The translations under genes were made by a program, and so were the position numbers. Under the pieces are notes generated by a model. The model saw only the letters and a program-made list of their open reading frames with translations. It searched no databases and was not told the DNA's origin. Positions 6,618 to 13,560 of a stretch of DNA of 16,678 bases are shown here, one piece after another (positions within the stretch are counted from its first letter, which is position 1; every line of letters begins with the position of its first letter). Source of the DNA: Chloroflexota bacterium (GTDB lineage: Bacteria; Chloroflexota; Limnocylindria; Limnocylindrales; CSP1-4); the NCBI GenBank assembly GCA_021812735.1, contig JAKAMV010000113.1, forward strand, positions 1-16,678, in the 5' to 3' direction.

Positions 6618-8260
6618 GGCAGGTCCTCCACGGCGCGCCGCCCGACGAACGCCACCTCCACGCCGTTGATCTCGGCCCCGTGAAGCTTGTTCGCCGCGAC
6701 GATGTACGCCTCGAGGGACGCCTCGATGATGTTCGTCGACAGGCCGTGGCCGGTGACCACGAGCGCGCCCGGCCCCTCGTCCGACGAGCGGCGCGCCCGG
6801 AGCAGCACCTGGCCCTGCGCGTCGCCGTCGCCAGAGACGGCCTTGATCTCGTACTCGGTCAGCACCGGGTTCCAGCCGAGGACGGGCCGGATCGCCTCGT
6901 CGACGGCCTTGAACAGCGCGTTGACGGGGCCGTTGCCGGTGCTGTTGCCGGCCTTGGGGTTGCCGGCCACCACCAGGCTGGCCGACCCGACCGAGTGTCC
7001 GCCCGACGACGAGGTGATGCTCCAGCCGAGCAGCTCGATGGACCGCGGCACCTCTGCCTTCCGCTGCTCGACGAGGGCGAGCAGGTCGGCGTCGGTGACC
7101 TCCTTCTTGGAGTCCGCCAGCTGGATCACGGCGCGGTAGACCGCGTCGAGCTCCTCGCCCTCCACCTCCACGCCCAGCTCGCGGAGCTTGCCCTGGAGGC
7201 CGCGCCGGCCGGACAGCTTGCCGATCGACAGCGTGCTCCCGGACAGGCCCACCGACTGCGGGGTCATGATCTCGTAGGTGAGCGGGTTTTTCAGGATGCC
7301 GTCCTGGTGGATCCCCGACTCGTGCGCGAACGCGTTGGAGCCCACGATGGCCTTGTTGGGCTGGACCGTGAAGCCGGTCAGGTAGCTGACGAGGCGCGAG
7401 GCCGAGGTGATCTGCTCGGTGGCCACGGATGCGGCCAAGTCGGGGAATTGGGCCGGCCGCGTGCGGAGCGCCATCACCACCTCCTCGAGCGACGCGTTGC
7501 CCGCCCGCTCGCCGAGGCCGTTGATGGTCACCTCCACCTGGCGGGCACCCGCCTGGACGGCAGCGAGCGTGTTGGCGGTGGCGAGGCCCAGATCGTTGTG
7601 GCAGTGGACGCTGATCGTGGCGGCGTCGCCGATGCGGCCCTTGACCGCGCCGACCAGCCTGCCGAACTCCGACGGGATGGCGTAGCCGACGGTGTCGGGA
7701 ATGTTGAGCGTCGAGGCGCCGGCCTCGGTGACAGCCTCGTACACGTCGAGCAGGTAGCCCAGCTCGGTGCGCGACGCGTCCTCCCCGGAGAACTCGATCT
7801 CGGCGTCGCGGCCCAGCGCCTGACGGGCCCACTTCACCCAGCGCACCGCCTCGGCCAGCGCCTCGTCGCGGGTCATGCGCAGCTTGTGCACCAGGTGGAT
7901 GTCACTGGTGGCGATGAACAGGTGCAGGTGGGGCCGCTCGGCGACGCTGATCGCCTCGACCGCCCGCTGCGGGTCGCCGTCACGGCACCGGGCGAGGGCC
8001 GCCACCGCGATCCCGCCCTTGGTCTCCAGGGCGATGCGGCGGACCGCCTCGAAATCGCCCGGCGATGCGGCCGGGAAACCCGCCTCGATGACGTCGACCT
8101 TGAGGCGGGCCAGCTGGCGGGCGACCTCGAGCTTCTCCGCTGCGGTCAGGCCAGCGCCGGGCGCCTGCTCGCCGTCGCGGAGCGTGGTGTCGAAGATCCG
8201 GACCGCCCCGGCCGCGACCCCCGCGCCGAAGCGCGGGTTCGTTGACTCGAACGAGGTCAC
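6614..8260 (-). CDS. leuA: 2-isopropylmalate synthase
   Basis: Condenses 2-oxoisovalerate with acetyl-CoA, the committed step of leucine synthesis. It is 548 residues long. The barrel begins [13 protein letters not shown] and contains [36 protein letters not shown], the metal-binding H219 and H221 in HCHND, and [19 protein letters not shown]. The HESGIHQDG motif of the linker subdomain is present. The C-terminal regulatory domain has [15 protein letters not shown] and [17 protein letters not shown], so leucine feedback inhibition is expected. The GTG start at 8260 overlaps the ilvC stop as GTGA, with AGGGAG upstream at good spacing. Confidence 0.97.
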   Translation of the reverse strand: MTSFESTNPRFGAGVAAGAVRIFDTTLRDGEQAPGAGLTAAEKLEVARQLARLKVDVIEAGFPAASPGDFEAVRRIALETKGGIAVAALARCRDGDPQRAVEAISVAERPHLHLFIATSDIHLVHKLRMTRDEALAEAVRWVKWARQALGRDAEIEFSGEDASRTELGYLLDVYEAVTEAGASTLNIPDTVGYAIPSEFGRLVGAVKGRIGDAATISVHCHNDLGLATANTLAAVQAGARQVEVTINGLGERAGNASLEEVVMALRTRPAQFPDLAASVATEQITSASRLVSYLTGFTVQPNKAIVGSNAFAHESGIHQDGILKNPLTYEIMTPQSVGLSGSTLSIGKLSGRRGLQGKLRELGVEVEGEELDAVYRAVIQLADSKKEVTDADLLALVEQRKAEVPRSIELLGWSITSSSGGHSVGSASLVVAGNPKAGNSTGNGPVNALFKAVDEAIRPVLGWNPVLTEYEIKAVSGDGDAQGQVLLRARRSSDEGPGALVVTGHGLSTNIIEASLEAYIVAANKLHGAEINGVEVAFVGRRAVEDLP

Positions 8261-9306
8261 TTCTTGCTCCCTGCCGAACTGGTCGAGGCCTGGGCGGCAC
8301 CCGCCTCGACCACGACCGGGTTGAGGAACGGCATCTTCGCGCGCAGGTCGGCGCCGACCTGCTCGATCTGGTGGTTGCGGTCGCGGGCGCGCAGCTCCGC
8401 GAACTCGCCCCCGCCCGCTTCCTGGACGGTGATCCACCGGGTGGCGAACGCGCCCGACTGGATGTCAGAGAGGACGTCCTTCATGGCCGCCTTGGCGCCC
8501 TCGGTCACGCGCGGACCGGACACGTAGTCGCCGAACTCGGCGGTGTCGCTCACGCTGAAGCGCATGTAGTTGAGCCCGCCGCGGTACATGAGGTCTACGA
8601 TCAGCTTGAGCTCGTGCATCGTCTCGAAGTAGGCGAGCTCGGGCTGGTACCCGGCCTCGACCAGCGTCTCGAACGCCGCCTTGATCAGCGCCGACACGCC
8701 GCCGCAGAGCAGCGCCTGCTCGCCGAACAAGTCGGTCTCGGTCTCCTCCTTGAACGTGGTCTCGAGCACGCCGGCGCGGGTGTTGCCGTTGCCCTTGGCG
8801 TAGGCGAGGGTGCGGGCGCGCCCGGTGCCGGTGGCGTCCTGCTCCACGGCGAACAGCGCCGGCACTCCGCCGCCCTGCTCGTAGACCGAGCGGACCAGGT
8901 GGCCCGGTCCCTTGGGGGCCACCATGCCCACGTCGACGCCCGCGGGCGGCTGGATCCGCCCGAACCGGATGTTGAAGCCGTGGGCGAACATCAGCAGCTG
9001 GCCGTCCCGCAGGTTGGGGCCGATCTCGGTGTCGTAGACGGCCTTCTGCACGGTGTCGGGCAGGGCGATCATGATCACGTCGGCCGCCGTGACGGCCTCG
9101 GCCACGGTCATGACCTTGAAACCGGCCTCCTCGGCGAGCGCCCGGCTCTTGCTGCCCTCGGCGAGGCCGACGACCACGCTGAGGCCGCTGTCGCGCAGGT
9201 TCGCGGCGTGCGCGTGGCCCTGCGAGCCGTAGCCCAGCACCGCGATCGTCTGCCCCTCGAGCGCCGACAGGTCGGCATCGGCGTCGTAGTACATCTTCGC
9301 GGTCAC
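8257..9306 (-). CDS. ilvC: Ketol-acid reductoisomerase, class I
   Basis: Isomerises and reduces acetolactate and acetohydroxybutyrate to the dihydroxy acids of the valine/leucine and isoleucine branches. It is 349 residues long, with the short class I architecture. The N-terminal Rossmann domain has [13 protein letters not shown], with the cofactor loop [11 protein letters not shown]. The two serines in GSKS are those that usually bind the NADPH 2'-phosphate, so NADPH is likely. The all-helical domain has the metal-binding [16 protein letters not shown] and [19 protein letters not shown] Ser/Ala-rich tail ends the protein. The GTG at 9306 gives a GTGA overlap with the ilvN stop and has GGAGG ten bases upstream. 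An ATG four codons later is the alternative start but is too far from that site. Confidence 0.97.
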   Translation of the reverse strand: MTAKMYYDADADLSALEGQTIAVLGYGSQGHAHAANLRDSGLSVVVGLAEGSKSRALAEEAGFKVMTVAEAVTAADVIMIALPDTVQKAVYDTEIGPNLRDGQLLMFAHGFNIRFGRIQPPAGVDVGMVAPKGPGHLVRSVYEQGGGVPALFAVEQDATGTGRARTLAYAKGNGNTRAGVLETTFKEETETDLFGEQALLCGGVSALIKAAFETLVEAGYQPELAYFETMHELKLIVDLMYRGGLNYMRFSVSDTAEFGDYVSGPRVTEGAKAAMKDVLSDIQSGAFATRWITVQEAGGGEFAELRARDRNHQIEQVGADLRAKMPFLNPVVVEAGAAQASTSSAGSKK

Positions 9307-9872
9307 AGCTTGAGCGCCTCCTCGATCGACCCGGCCCCGCGCAGCATCACGATCGCGCCGGTCCGGACCAGTTCCTTGATTCCATAGCTGCGCAGCAGCG
9401 CCACCAGCGCGTCGATCTCGTTCTCCGCGCCCGTCGCCTCGACGATGACGGACTCGGGCGCGACGTCGACCACGCGGCCCTTGTACAGCTCCACGATCTT
9501 GATGACCTCGGCCCGGTTGGCGTCGGTCACCCGCACCTTGACCAGCGCCAGCTCGTGCTCGACGACCTGGTCCGCGGTGACATCCTGGACCTTGAGCACG
9601 TCGACGAGCTTGTACAGCTGCTTGGCCGCCTGCTCCACGGCCACGTCGTCGCCGTGGAGGGTGAGCGTCATGCGGCTGATGTGCTCGCGGTCGGTGCGCG
9701 ACACGGCGAGCGAGTCGATGTTGAAGTTGCGCGACCGCATCAGGCTGGCCACGCGGTTGAGCACGCCCGGCCGATCCATGACCAGGACCACCAGCGAGTG
9801 GCGGTGGGCCTCGCCGGAGCCGGGAATGGCACGCGGCGGCGGGACGGCGTGGGCGGCGGTGTCGGGGGTCAT
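9303..9872 (-). CDS. ilvN: Acetolactate synthase small (regulatory) subunit
   Basis: The regulatory subunit of acetohydroxyacid synthase. It stimulates IlvB and confers valine feedback inhibition. It has 189 residues. An unusual Pro/Ala-rich N-terminal extension of about 24 residues precedes the ACT domain ([20 protein letters not shown], then [10 protein letters not shown] and [11 protein letters not shown]). The second half has the typical [27 protein letters not shown] and [18 protein letters not shown] segments. The ATG at 9872 overlaps the ilvB stop as ATGA. The GGAGG at the end of ilvB serves as the ribosome-binding site, though very close to the start. The gene is often called ilvH in other genomes. 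Confidence 0.96.
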   Translation of the reverse strand: MTPDTAAHAVPPPRAIPGSGEAHRHSLVVLVMDRPGVLNRVASLMRSRNFNIDSLAVSRTDREHISRMTLTLHGDDVAVEQAAKQLYKLVDVLKVQDVTADQVVEHELALVKVRVTDANRAEVIKIVELYKGRVVDVAPESVIVEATGAENEIDALVALLRSYGIKELVRTGAIVMLRGAGSIEEALKL

Positions 9873-11740
9873 TCCTCCGCGCCTCCCCAGCTCTCGATCA
9901 GGTCGGACAGGCCCTTGCCGGCGGTCATGAACGGGAAGACGTTCTGCTCCTCCTCGATCTCGAACCAGATGAGCGCGGGCCCGTCGACCGCCTGGGCGGC
10001 GCGGATGGCCTCGTCCACCTGCCCCGGCGTCGTCGCCTTCCAGGACGGGATGCCGTAGGCGTCGGCCAGCTTGCAGAAGTCCGGCCCGGGCAGGTGCGAG
10101 CTGTGGTAGTTGCCGCCGTAGACGATCTCCTGCCACTGGCGGATCATGCCCAGCTTCTTGTTGTCCAGGACCGCGATCTTGACCGGGATGTTGTCCGCGG
10201 CCAGGGTCATGAGCTCCTGGCTGGTCATCTGGAAGCCGCCGTCTCCGACCAGCGCCCAGGTCTCCGCGGCCGGGTTCCCCAGCGCGGCGCCCATCGCGGC
10301 CGGCACCCCGAAGCCCATCGTGCCCAGGCCGCCCGAGCTGATGTGGCTGTTCGGGCGCTTGAACTTGGTGTAGCGGGCGGTCCACATCTGGTTCTGGCCC
10401 ACGTCGGCGACGTAGGTGCCCAGATGGCCGGTCAGCTCGCCGATGCGCCCGACCACGAGGTCGGCCGTCAGCACGCCCTCGCGCCAGCCGCCCGAGCCGT
10501 GCCAGGAGGTCGCCTCGGACTCGACGCGCCACTCGGCCAGCTGGTCCAGGTACTCGGCGCGCGCCGAGCGCTCGACCGGGTGGACGGCCTTGATCAGCGC
10601 CTCGAGGACGCGCTTCGCGTCGCCCACGATCGGCACCTCGACCGCCACGTTCTTGCCGATCTCGGCCGGGTCGATGTCCGCGTGGATGATGCGGGCGTAC
10701 GGTGCGTAGGTGGACACGCTGCCGGTGACGCGGTCGTCGAAGCGCATGCCGATCGCGATCAGCAGGTCCGCCGACTGGATCGCCCGGTTCACGTGCTTCC
10801 ACCCGTGCATGCCCATGTAGCCGTAGGCCAGCGGGTGGTCCTCGTCCATGACGCCGACGCCGAGCAGCGTCCAGGCGACCGGGATGTGGGTCTTCTCCGC
10901 GAACTCGCGGAGCTGCTCCCACGCGTTGGCGACCAGCACGCCGTGGCCCGCCAGGATCAGCGGGCGCTTGGCCGCGGCGATCTCCCGCGCGGCCGTCTTG
11001 ATCTGCTTGGGGTGGCCCTCGATGGTGGGGCGGAAGCCGGGCAGGCCGGCGATGACCTCCTCCTCGGTCGGGTGCTCAGCACGGGTCTCCTGCTGGAGCG
11101 CGTCCTTGGTGAAGTCCACGTGGACGGGACCGGGGCGGCCGTGGCTGGCGAGGTAGAACGCCTCGGCGACGACGCGCGGGATGTCGTCGGCGTGGCGCAC
11201 CAGGTAGTTGTGCTTGGTCATCGGCAGGGTGATGCCGGTGATGTCGATCTCCTGGAAGGCGTCCTTGCCCAGCAGCGGGCTGGCCACGTTGCCCGTGAGC
11301 GCCACGATCGGGATCGAGTCGAGCTGCGCGGTGCCGATGCCGGTCACGAGGTTGGTGGCACCGGGACCGCTGGTGCCCATGCACACCCCGACCTTGCCGC
11401 TGGCCCGCGCGTAGCCGTCCGCGGCGTGGGCGCCGCCCTGCTCGTGCCGGACGAGGACATGCCGAACCTCGGGATAGTCCGCGAGGATGTCGTAGATCGG
11501 GAGGATGACGCCGCCCGGATAGCTGAACAGCGTGTCCACGCCCTGGCGGACGAGCGCCTCCATGAGCGCGTCGGCGCCGATCCGCGTGCGCTTCCTTGTG
11601 CGCGCGTCGTGGAGCATCGCGCGGCGCGCCTGGTCGATCGCCGCGGCCGCCGCCGTGCCGTCACCGGGCACATGGCTCCGCCGTTCGGGCGCGCTCGCGG
11701 CGGTACCGCCTGCCGGCGGTTCGCCCTTCGTCACGGTCAT
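9869..11740 (-). CDS. ilvB: Acetolactate synthase large (catalytic) subunit
   Basis: The thiamine-diphosphate and FAD-dependent catalytic subunit that joins two pyruvates, or pyruvate and 2-oxobutyrate. It has 623 residues from the ATG at 11740. Landmarks are [14 protein letters not shown], the catalytic E100 in [33 protein letters not shown], the FAD-region [28 protein letters not shown], and the ThDP-binding motif starting [12 protein letters not shown] and ending in the [13 protein letters not shown] segment (the more common sequence there is NN; here it is DNKK). About 50 N-terminal residues before [10 protein letters not shown] are poorly conserved in type and may be partly untranslated if a later start is used. 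An AAGGGA lies about ten bases before the ATG. It is the first structural gene of the operon, downstream of the putative attenuator. Confidence 0.96.
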   Translation of the reverse strand: MTVTKGEPPAGGTAASAPERRSHVPGDGTAAAAAIDQARRAMLHDARTRKRTRIGADALMEALVRQGVDTLFSYPGGVILPIYDILADYPEVRHVLVRHEQGGAHAADGYARASGKVGVCMGTSGPGATNLVTGIGTAQLDSIPIVALTGNVASPLLGKDAFQEIDITGITLPMTKHNYLVRHADDIPRVVAEAFYLASHGRPGPVHVDFTKDALQQETRAEHPTEEEVIAGLPGFRPTIEGHPKQIKTAAREIAAAKRPLILAGHGVLVANAWEQLREFAEKTHIPVAWTLLGVGVMDEDHPLAYGYMGMHGWKHVNRAIQSADLLIAIGMRFDDRVTGSVSTYAPYARIIHADIDPAEIGKNVAVEVPIVGDAKRVLEALIKAVHPVERSARAEYLDQLAEWRVESEATSWHGSGGWREGVLTADLVVGRIGELTGHLGTYVADVGQNQMWTARYTKFKRPNSHISSGGLGTMGFGVPAAMGAALGNPAAETWALVGDGGFQMTSQELMTLAADNIPVKIAVLDNKKLGMIRQWQEIVYGGNYHSSHLPGPDFCKLADAYGIPSWKATTPGQVDEAIRAAQAVDGPALIWFEIEEEQNVFPFMTAGKGLSDLIESWGGAEE

Positions 11741-11747
11741 CGCTGTC

Positions 11748-11837
11748 GGGTCCCTTCCGCCCGGTTGGTCCCGCGACCGCCCGGACATACAAAGACCCTC
11801 GCCTCCCGGCGAGGGTCCCTTCGGTTCTCGGTTGGTC
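11748..11837 (-). repeat. Imperfect direct repeats flanking the leader terminator hairpin
   Basis: On the minus strand the pattern GACCAACCG, a 4-6 base spacer, then GAAGGGACCC occurs twice, at 11813-11837 and 11748-11770. The first copy supplies the start of the terminator 5' arm. The second carries the AAGGGA that serves as the ilvB Shine-Dalgarno. The terminator 3' arm (ending GGGTC) can pair with GACCC of either copy. Confidence 0.55.
11794..11817 (-). terminator. Terminator-like hairpin in the ilvB leader, probable attenuator
   Basis: On the minus strand GACCCTCGCC and GGCGAGGGTC form a perfect 10-base-pair stem with a GGGA loop, followed directly by TTTGTATGT. The T-tract is short but stands out in such GC-rich DNA. 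The hairpin lies 53 bases before the ilvB ATG and 25 bases after the stop of the Leu-rich small ORF, the arrangement expected of a transcription attenuator. AAGACC just upstream (11834-11839) is complementary to GGTCTT at the hairpin's 3' edge (11792-11797) and could compete with it. Confidence 0.6.
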
Positions 11838-11842
11838 TTGCG

Positions 11843-12058
11843 CTATCGGCGCCCGATCCTCCGCGATCCTCCGTTCTCCCGCCGGGAGCCGGTAATGAGG
11901 AGGCCAAGGAGGCCCTCAAGGCCCAGGAGGAGCGAGCGAAGAAGATCGAGGGGGGATACGCCGAGCTGCAGGTCGCGGGTGGGCACGGTGACGCGGCGGC
12001 CGTCCGTCGTCACGACGACGGCGACAGCGCGGCGGTCCCGGTTCTCGACGAAGCCCAC
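11843..12058 (-). CDS. Leu/Val-rich small ORF upstream of ilvB, candidate leader peptide
   Basis: A 71-codon frame starting with GTG at 12058, preceded by AGGAG at five bases, and ending in TAG at 11843. Branched-chain residues are concentrated: AVAVVV at residues 11-16, and eleven leucines plus one isoleucine among residues 37-55 (around DLLRSLLLGLEGLLGLLI, positions 11894-11950). Leucine and valine are the operon's end products. The ORF sits between a candidate promoter and a terminator-like hairpin ahead of ilvB. I read it as the leader peptide of a translation-coupled attenuator. It is longer than classical leader peptides (14-32 residues), so it could instead encode a real small protein with a beta-hairpin followed by an amphipathic or membrane helix. 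I know no family match. The C-terminal residues 58-71 are Arg/Gly-rich. Confidence 0.55.
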   Translation of the reverse strand: MGFVENRDRRAVAVVVTTDGRRVTVPTRDLQLGVSPLDLLRSLLLGLEGLLGLLITGSRRENGGSRRIGRR

Positions 12059-12096
12059 GTGAACTCCTGCTCGCCCACCACGCGGCGGGTCCCGGG

Positions 12097-12126
12097 AGTG
12101 TAACGGCATCGTCGCTCGGGGCGCAA
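12097..12126 (-). promoter_or_regulatory. Candidate promoter for the ilv-leu-cimA-pheA operon
   Basis: On the minus strand TTGCGC (12121-12126) and TACACT (12097-12102) are separated by 18 bases. The -10 matches the TAnnnT core and the -35 keeps TTG. Transcription would start near 12090, about 32 bases before the GTG of the Leu-rich ORF and about 350 bases before ilvB. No better promoter-like pair is seen closer to ilvB. Confidence 0.45.
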
Positions 12127-12223
12127 CCACCCAACCGCAACCTTGGGTGCGCGGCGCGCCTCTGGCCTCGCCCCGGCGGTGCCTCCTGGGGCTCCTCGCG
12201 ACCGGCCCGTCGTTCCCGGCCGG

Positions 12224-12250
12224 CCCCCCTCCCGCCCCCGCGCCTCCCCC
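12224..12250 (-). other. C-rich tract, G-quadruplex motif on the minus strand
   Basis: The plus strand has C-runs at 12224-12229, 12231-12233, 12235-12239 and 12246-12250, giving four G-runs with short loops on the minus strand. It lies about 100 bases upstream of the candidate ilv operon promoter. The region 12127-12627 around it has no credible gene: long minus-strand frames there read as Gly/Ala/Pro repeats. Confidence 0.4.
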
Positions 12251-12260
12251 TGCGCCCGTG

Positions 12261-12332
12261 TCCCCCTCCCGCGCCGGGGGCCTCCCTGCGCCCGGGTCCG
12301 CTCCTGCGCCCGGGTCCGCTCCCGCGCCCGGG
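12261..12332. repeat. 18-base tandem repeats, GC-rich
   Basis: Two perfect copies of TGCGCCCGGGTCCGCTCC lie at 12287-12304 and 12305-12322. A diverged copy starts at 12261 and a degraded one at 12323. The unit length is a multiple of three, which keeps frames open and creates spurious repetitive ORFs on both strands. There are no spacers, so this is not a CRISPR array. Confidence 0.7.
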
Positions 12333-12348
12333 CCCCCGCGCCTGCCCG

Positions 12349-12515
12349 GACTCGGAGTCTGGACTTCCGCCCCGGACTGTCGGCGACCTGACTGCCAGTC
12401 GGGTTCGGTACGGAAGAGCGGCGCTAGGAGAGGGATTCCGACCCTTGATCGCATCGTGGGCTGGACTCGCAGTCCCTTTCACGACGGGTGCGGGAGATTC
12501 TGTCGACTCGTAGTC
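12349..12515. promoter_or_regulatory. Array of four GACTnnnAGTC palindromes, candidate operators
   Basis: The palindrome occurs at 12349-12359 (centre CGG), 12390-12400 (GCC), 12464-12474 (CGC) and 12505-12515 (CGT). Centre-to-centre spacings are 41, 74 and 41 bases, so the sites form two pairs with the same internal spacing, close to four helical turns. They lie upstream of the HTH gene at 12628 and on the far side of the ilv promoter, and could be operators for the HTH protein. I noticed no other GACTnnnAGTC site in the rest of the window, but did not scan it exhaustively. Confidence 0.55.
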
Positions 12516-12536
12516 CGGTCGATAGCGGCAGGTCGC

Positions 12537-12617
12537 GCTGCCCAGGAACCCCGCGCGTAAGGGGCAGCAGCATCGGCGACAAGCCCCGGCTAAGCCCCGG
12601 CTAAGCGGCCTCCGCTT
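12537..12617 (+). repeat. Hairpins and a direct repeat just upstream of the HTH gene
   Basis: GCTGCCC (12537-12543) can pair with GGGCAGC (12562-12568). Inside this, CCCC (12549-12552) can pair with GGGG (12561-12564). AAGCCCCGGCT is directly repeated at 12581-12591 and 12592-12602. It is followed by a 6-base-pair hairpin, AAGCGG (12603-12608) with CCGCTT (12612-12617). TTCAAT (12616-12621) ends seven bases before the ATG at 12628 and could be a -10 box for a leaderless transcript, since no Shine-Dalgarno is visible. Confidence 0.4.
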
Positions 12618-12627
12618 CAATGCCCCC

Positions 12628-13362
12628 ATGTCACCCGACCAGAGATTCGAGGCCAGTGTCCGTCGCGCCACCGTCGCCCGTCATCGATCCCTCGCTGATG
12701 CCATCAAGGCGTTCCGGACCGACGCCGGCCTGACGTGGGCACGGCTCGGGCGCGAAGCCGGTGTCGACCCGTCGTTCCTGGCCCGGATCGAGGACGGTGA
12801 CGAGCGCCCGTCGATCGAGACCTACCAGCGGCTCGCGAACGCGCTCGGGCTCGACCTGTCGATCCGCTTCTTTGCGAACACTGGGCCCGCGATCAAGGAC
12901 CGGCACCAGGCGCGGATGCTCGAGGCGATGCTCAAGCTCCTTGATCGGCGGTGGAAGGCGCACCCGGAGGTCGGCGTCGTGAAACCCGACCGGGGGTGGG
13001 TCGACGTGGCGCTGCACGACCCCAGTGCGCAGCTGATTGTCGCCACGGAGCTCCAGTCGGAGTTCCGCCGGCTCGAGCAGCAGATCCGGTGGCATGCGAT
13101 GAAGGCCGCCTCGCTGCCGAGCTGGCGCGATTGGGCCGACCTCGGGCTGGAGCCGCAGATCAGCCAGCTGCTCGTCGTCCGCCGGACCCGGGCTGCGAGC
13201 TCGATCGCCCGTGAGTTCGGCCAGCAACTCCGAGCTGCCTATCCTGCCAGCCCCGACGACGCCCTCGCTGCGCTGACCTCGTCGAGTGTGCCCTGGCCGG
13301 GCTCGTCATGGCTCTGGATGGACCTCCAGTCACCCGAGGCCAGGCTGCTGCCGGGGCGCTGA
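12628..13362 (+). CDS. XRE-type HTH protein with a C-terminal degenerate PD-(D/E)xK-like domain
   Basis: A 244-residue protein. Residues 22-80 form a Cro/C1-type helix-turn-helix: LADAIKAFRTDAGLTWARLGREAGVDPSFLARIEDG, then PSIETYQRLANALGLDLSI. After a linker, residues 105-165 resemble the nuclease-fold domain common in stand-alone HTH proteins of high-GC bacteria, which usually reads as an acidic strand, then an ELK motif, then a helix. Here it is GWVDVALHD (D126) and LIVATELQSEFRRLEQQIRWHAMKA, so the usual lysine is replaced by Q143, and nuclease activity is doubtful. The C-terminus (residues 166-244) is unassigned. The ATG at 12628 has no Shine-Dalgarno and may be leaderless. It stands alone between the ilv operon and leuCD on the leuCD strand and could regulate either neighbour or itself through the palindromes upstream. 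The domain assignment of the second half is by pattern only. Confidence 0.8.
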   Translation: MSPDQRFEASVRRATVARHRSLADAIKAFRTDAGLTWARLGREAGVDPSFLARIEDGDERPSIETYQRLANALGLDLSIRFFANTGPAIKDRHQARMLEAMLKLLDRRWKAHPEVGVVKPDRGWVDVALHDPSAQLIVATELQSEFRRLEQQIRWHAMKAASLPSWRDWADLGLEPQISQLLVVRRTRAASSIAREFGQQLRAAYPASPDDALAALTSSSVPWPGSSWLWMDLQSPEARLLPGR

Positions 13363-13560
13363 GACGCGGGGCAACCGCCACGGGGCCGATGGGCCGTCCG
13401 GACCGCTGGCCGCGCGGACGCGATACGGGGTTCGGCGTGATGCGCTGGTGTAGCCGAAGGGCCATCGTGGGCCGCTGACTGTCTGGGCCGCTGTCTGGGC
13501 CGCTGCAGGCGAGGACGCGGTACCCTTGTGCGCCCGCCCACACACCCACAGGACCGCACG
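13363..13560 (+). other. Intergenic region upstream of leuC with a short tandem repeat
   Basis: This 198-base gap contains two perfect copies of CTGTCTGGGCCG (13479-13490 and 13491-13502), preceded by GGGCCGCTGA and followed by CTGCAGG, so the core GGGCCGCTG recurs three times. I see no gene here. The repeat sits where a -35 or activator site would be relative to the candidate leuC -10 box. Confidence 0.5.
13521..13526 (+). promoter_or_regulatory. Candidate -10 element for leuCD
   Basis: TACCCT fits the TAnnnT pattern and lies 35 bases before the leuC ATG, giving a short 5'-UTR with AGGA at 13550-13553. No recognisable -35 is present at the expected place, which is occupied by the end of the 12-base tandem repeat, so activator dependence is possible. 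Confidence 0.35.

Noticed and set aside
11741..12100. T-box riboswitch ahead of ilvB.
   Set aside because: The conserved T-box antiterminator sequence (AGGGTGGNACCGCG type) was looked for on the minus strand and not seen.
12261..12332. CRISPR-like repeat array.
   Set aside because: Units are directly abutting without spacers, only two are perfect, and no cas genes are present.
12059..12454. Upstream extension of the minus-strand leader frame giving Gly-Ala-Asp-Pro repeats.
   Set aside because: The repetitive residues come from the 18-base tandem repeats and C-rich tract, and the candidate promoter lies inside this stretch. The GTG at 12058 has a proper ribosome-binding site.
12420..12516. 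tRNA-like features on the minus strand: a T-arm-like AGGG-TCGGAAT-CCCT and anticodon-loop-like GGACTGCGAGTCC and GGACTACGAGTCG.
   Set aside because: No matching acceptor stem is found at the right distance and the T-loop lacks the TTC core. The anticodon-like pieces are the repeated GACTnnnAGTC palindromes.
13363..13560. Possible insertion sequence or attachment site around the HTH gene.
   Set aside because: No transposase, integrase, terminal inverted repeats or target-site duplication could be found. The repeats here are short and local.
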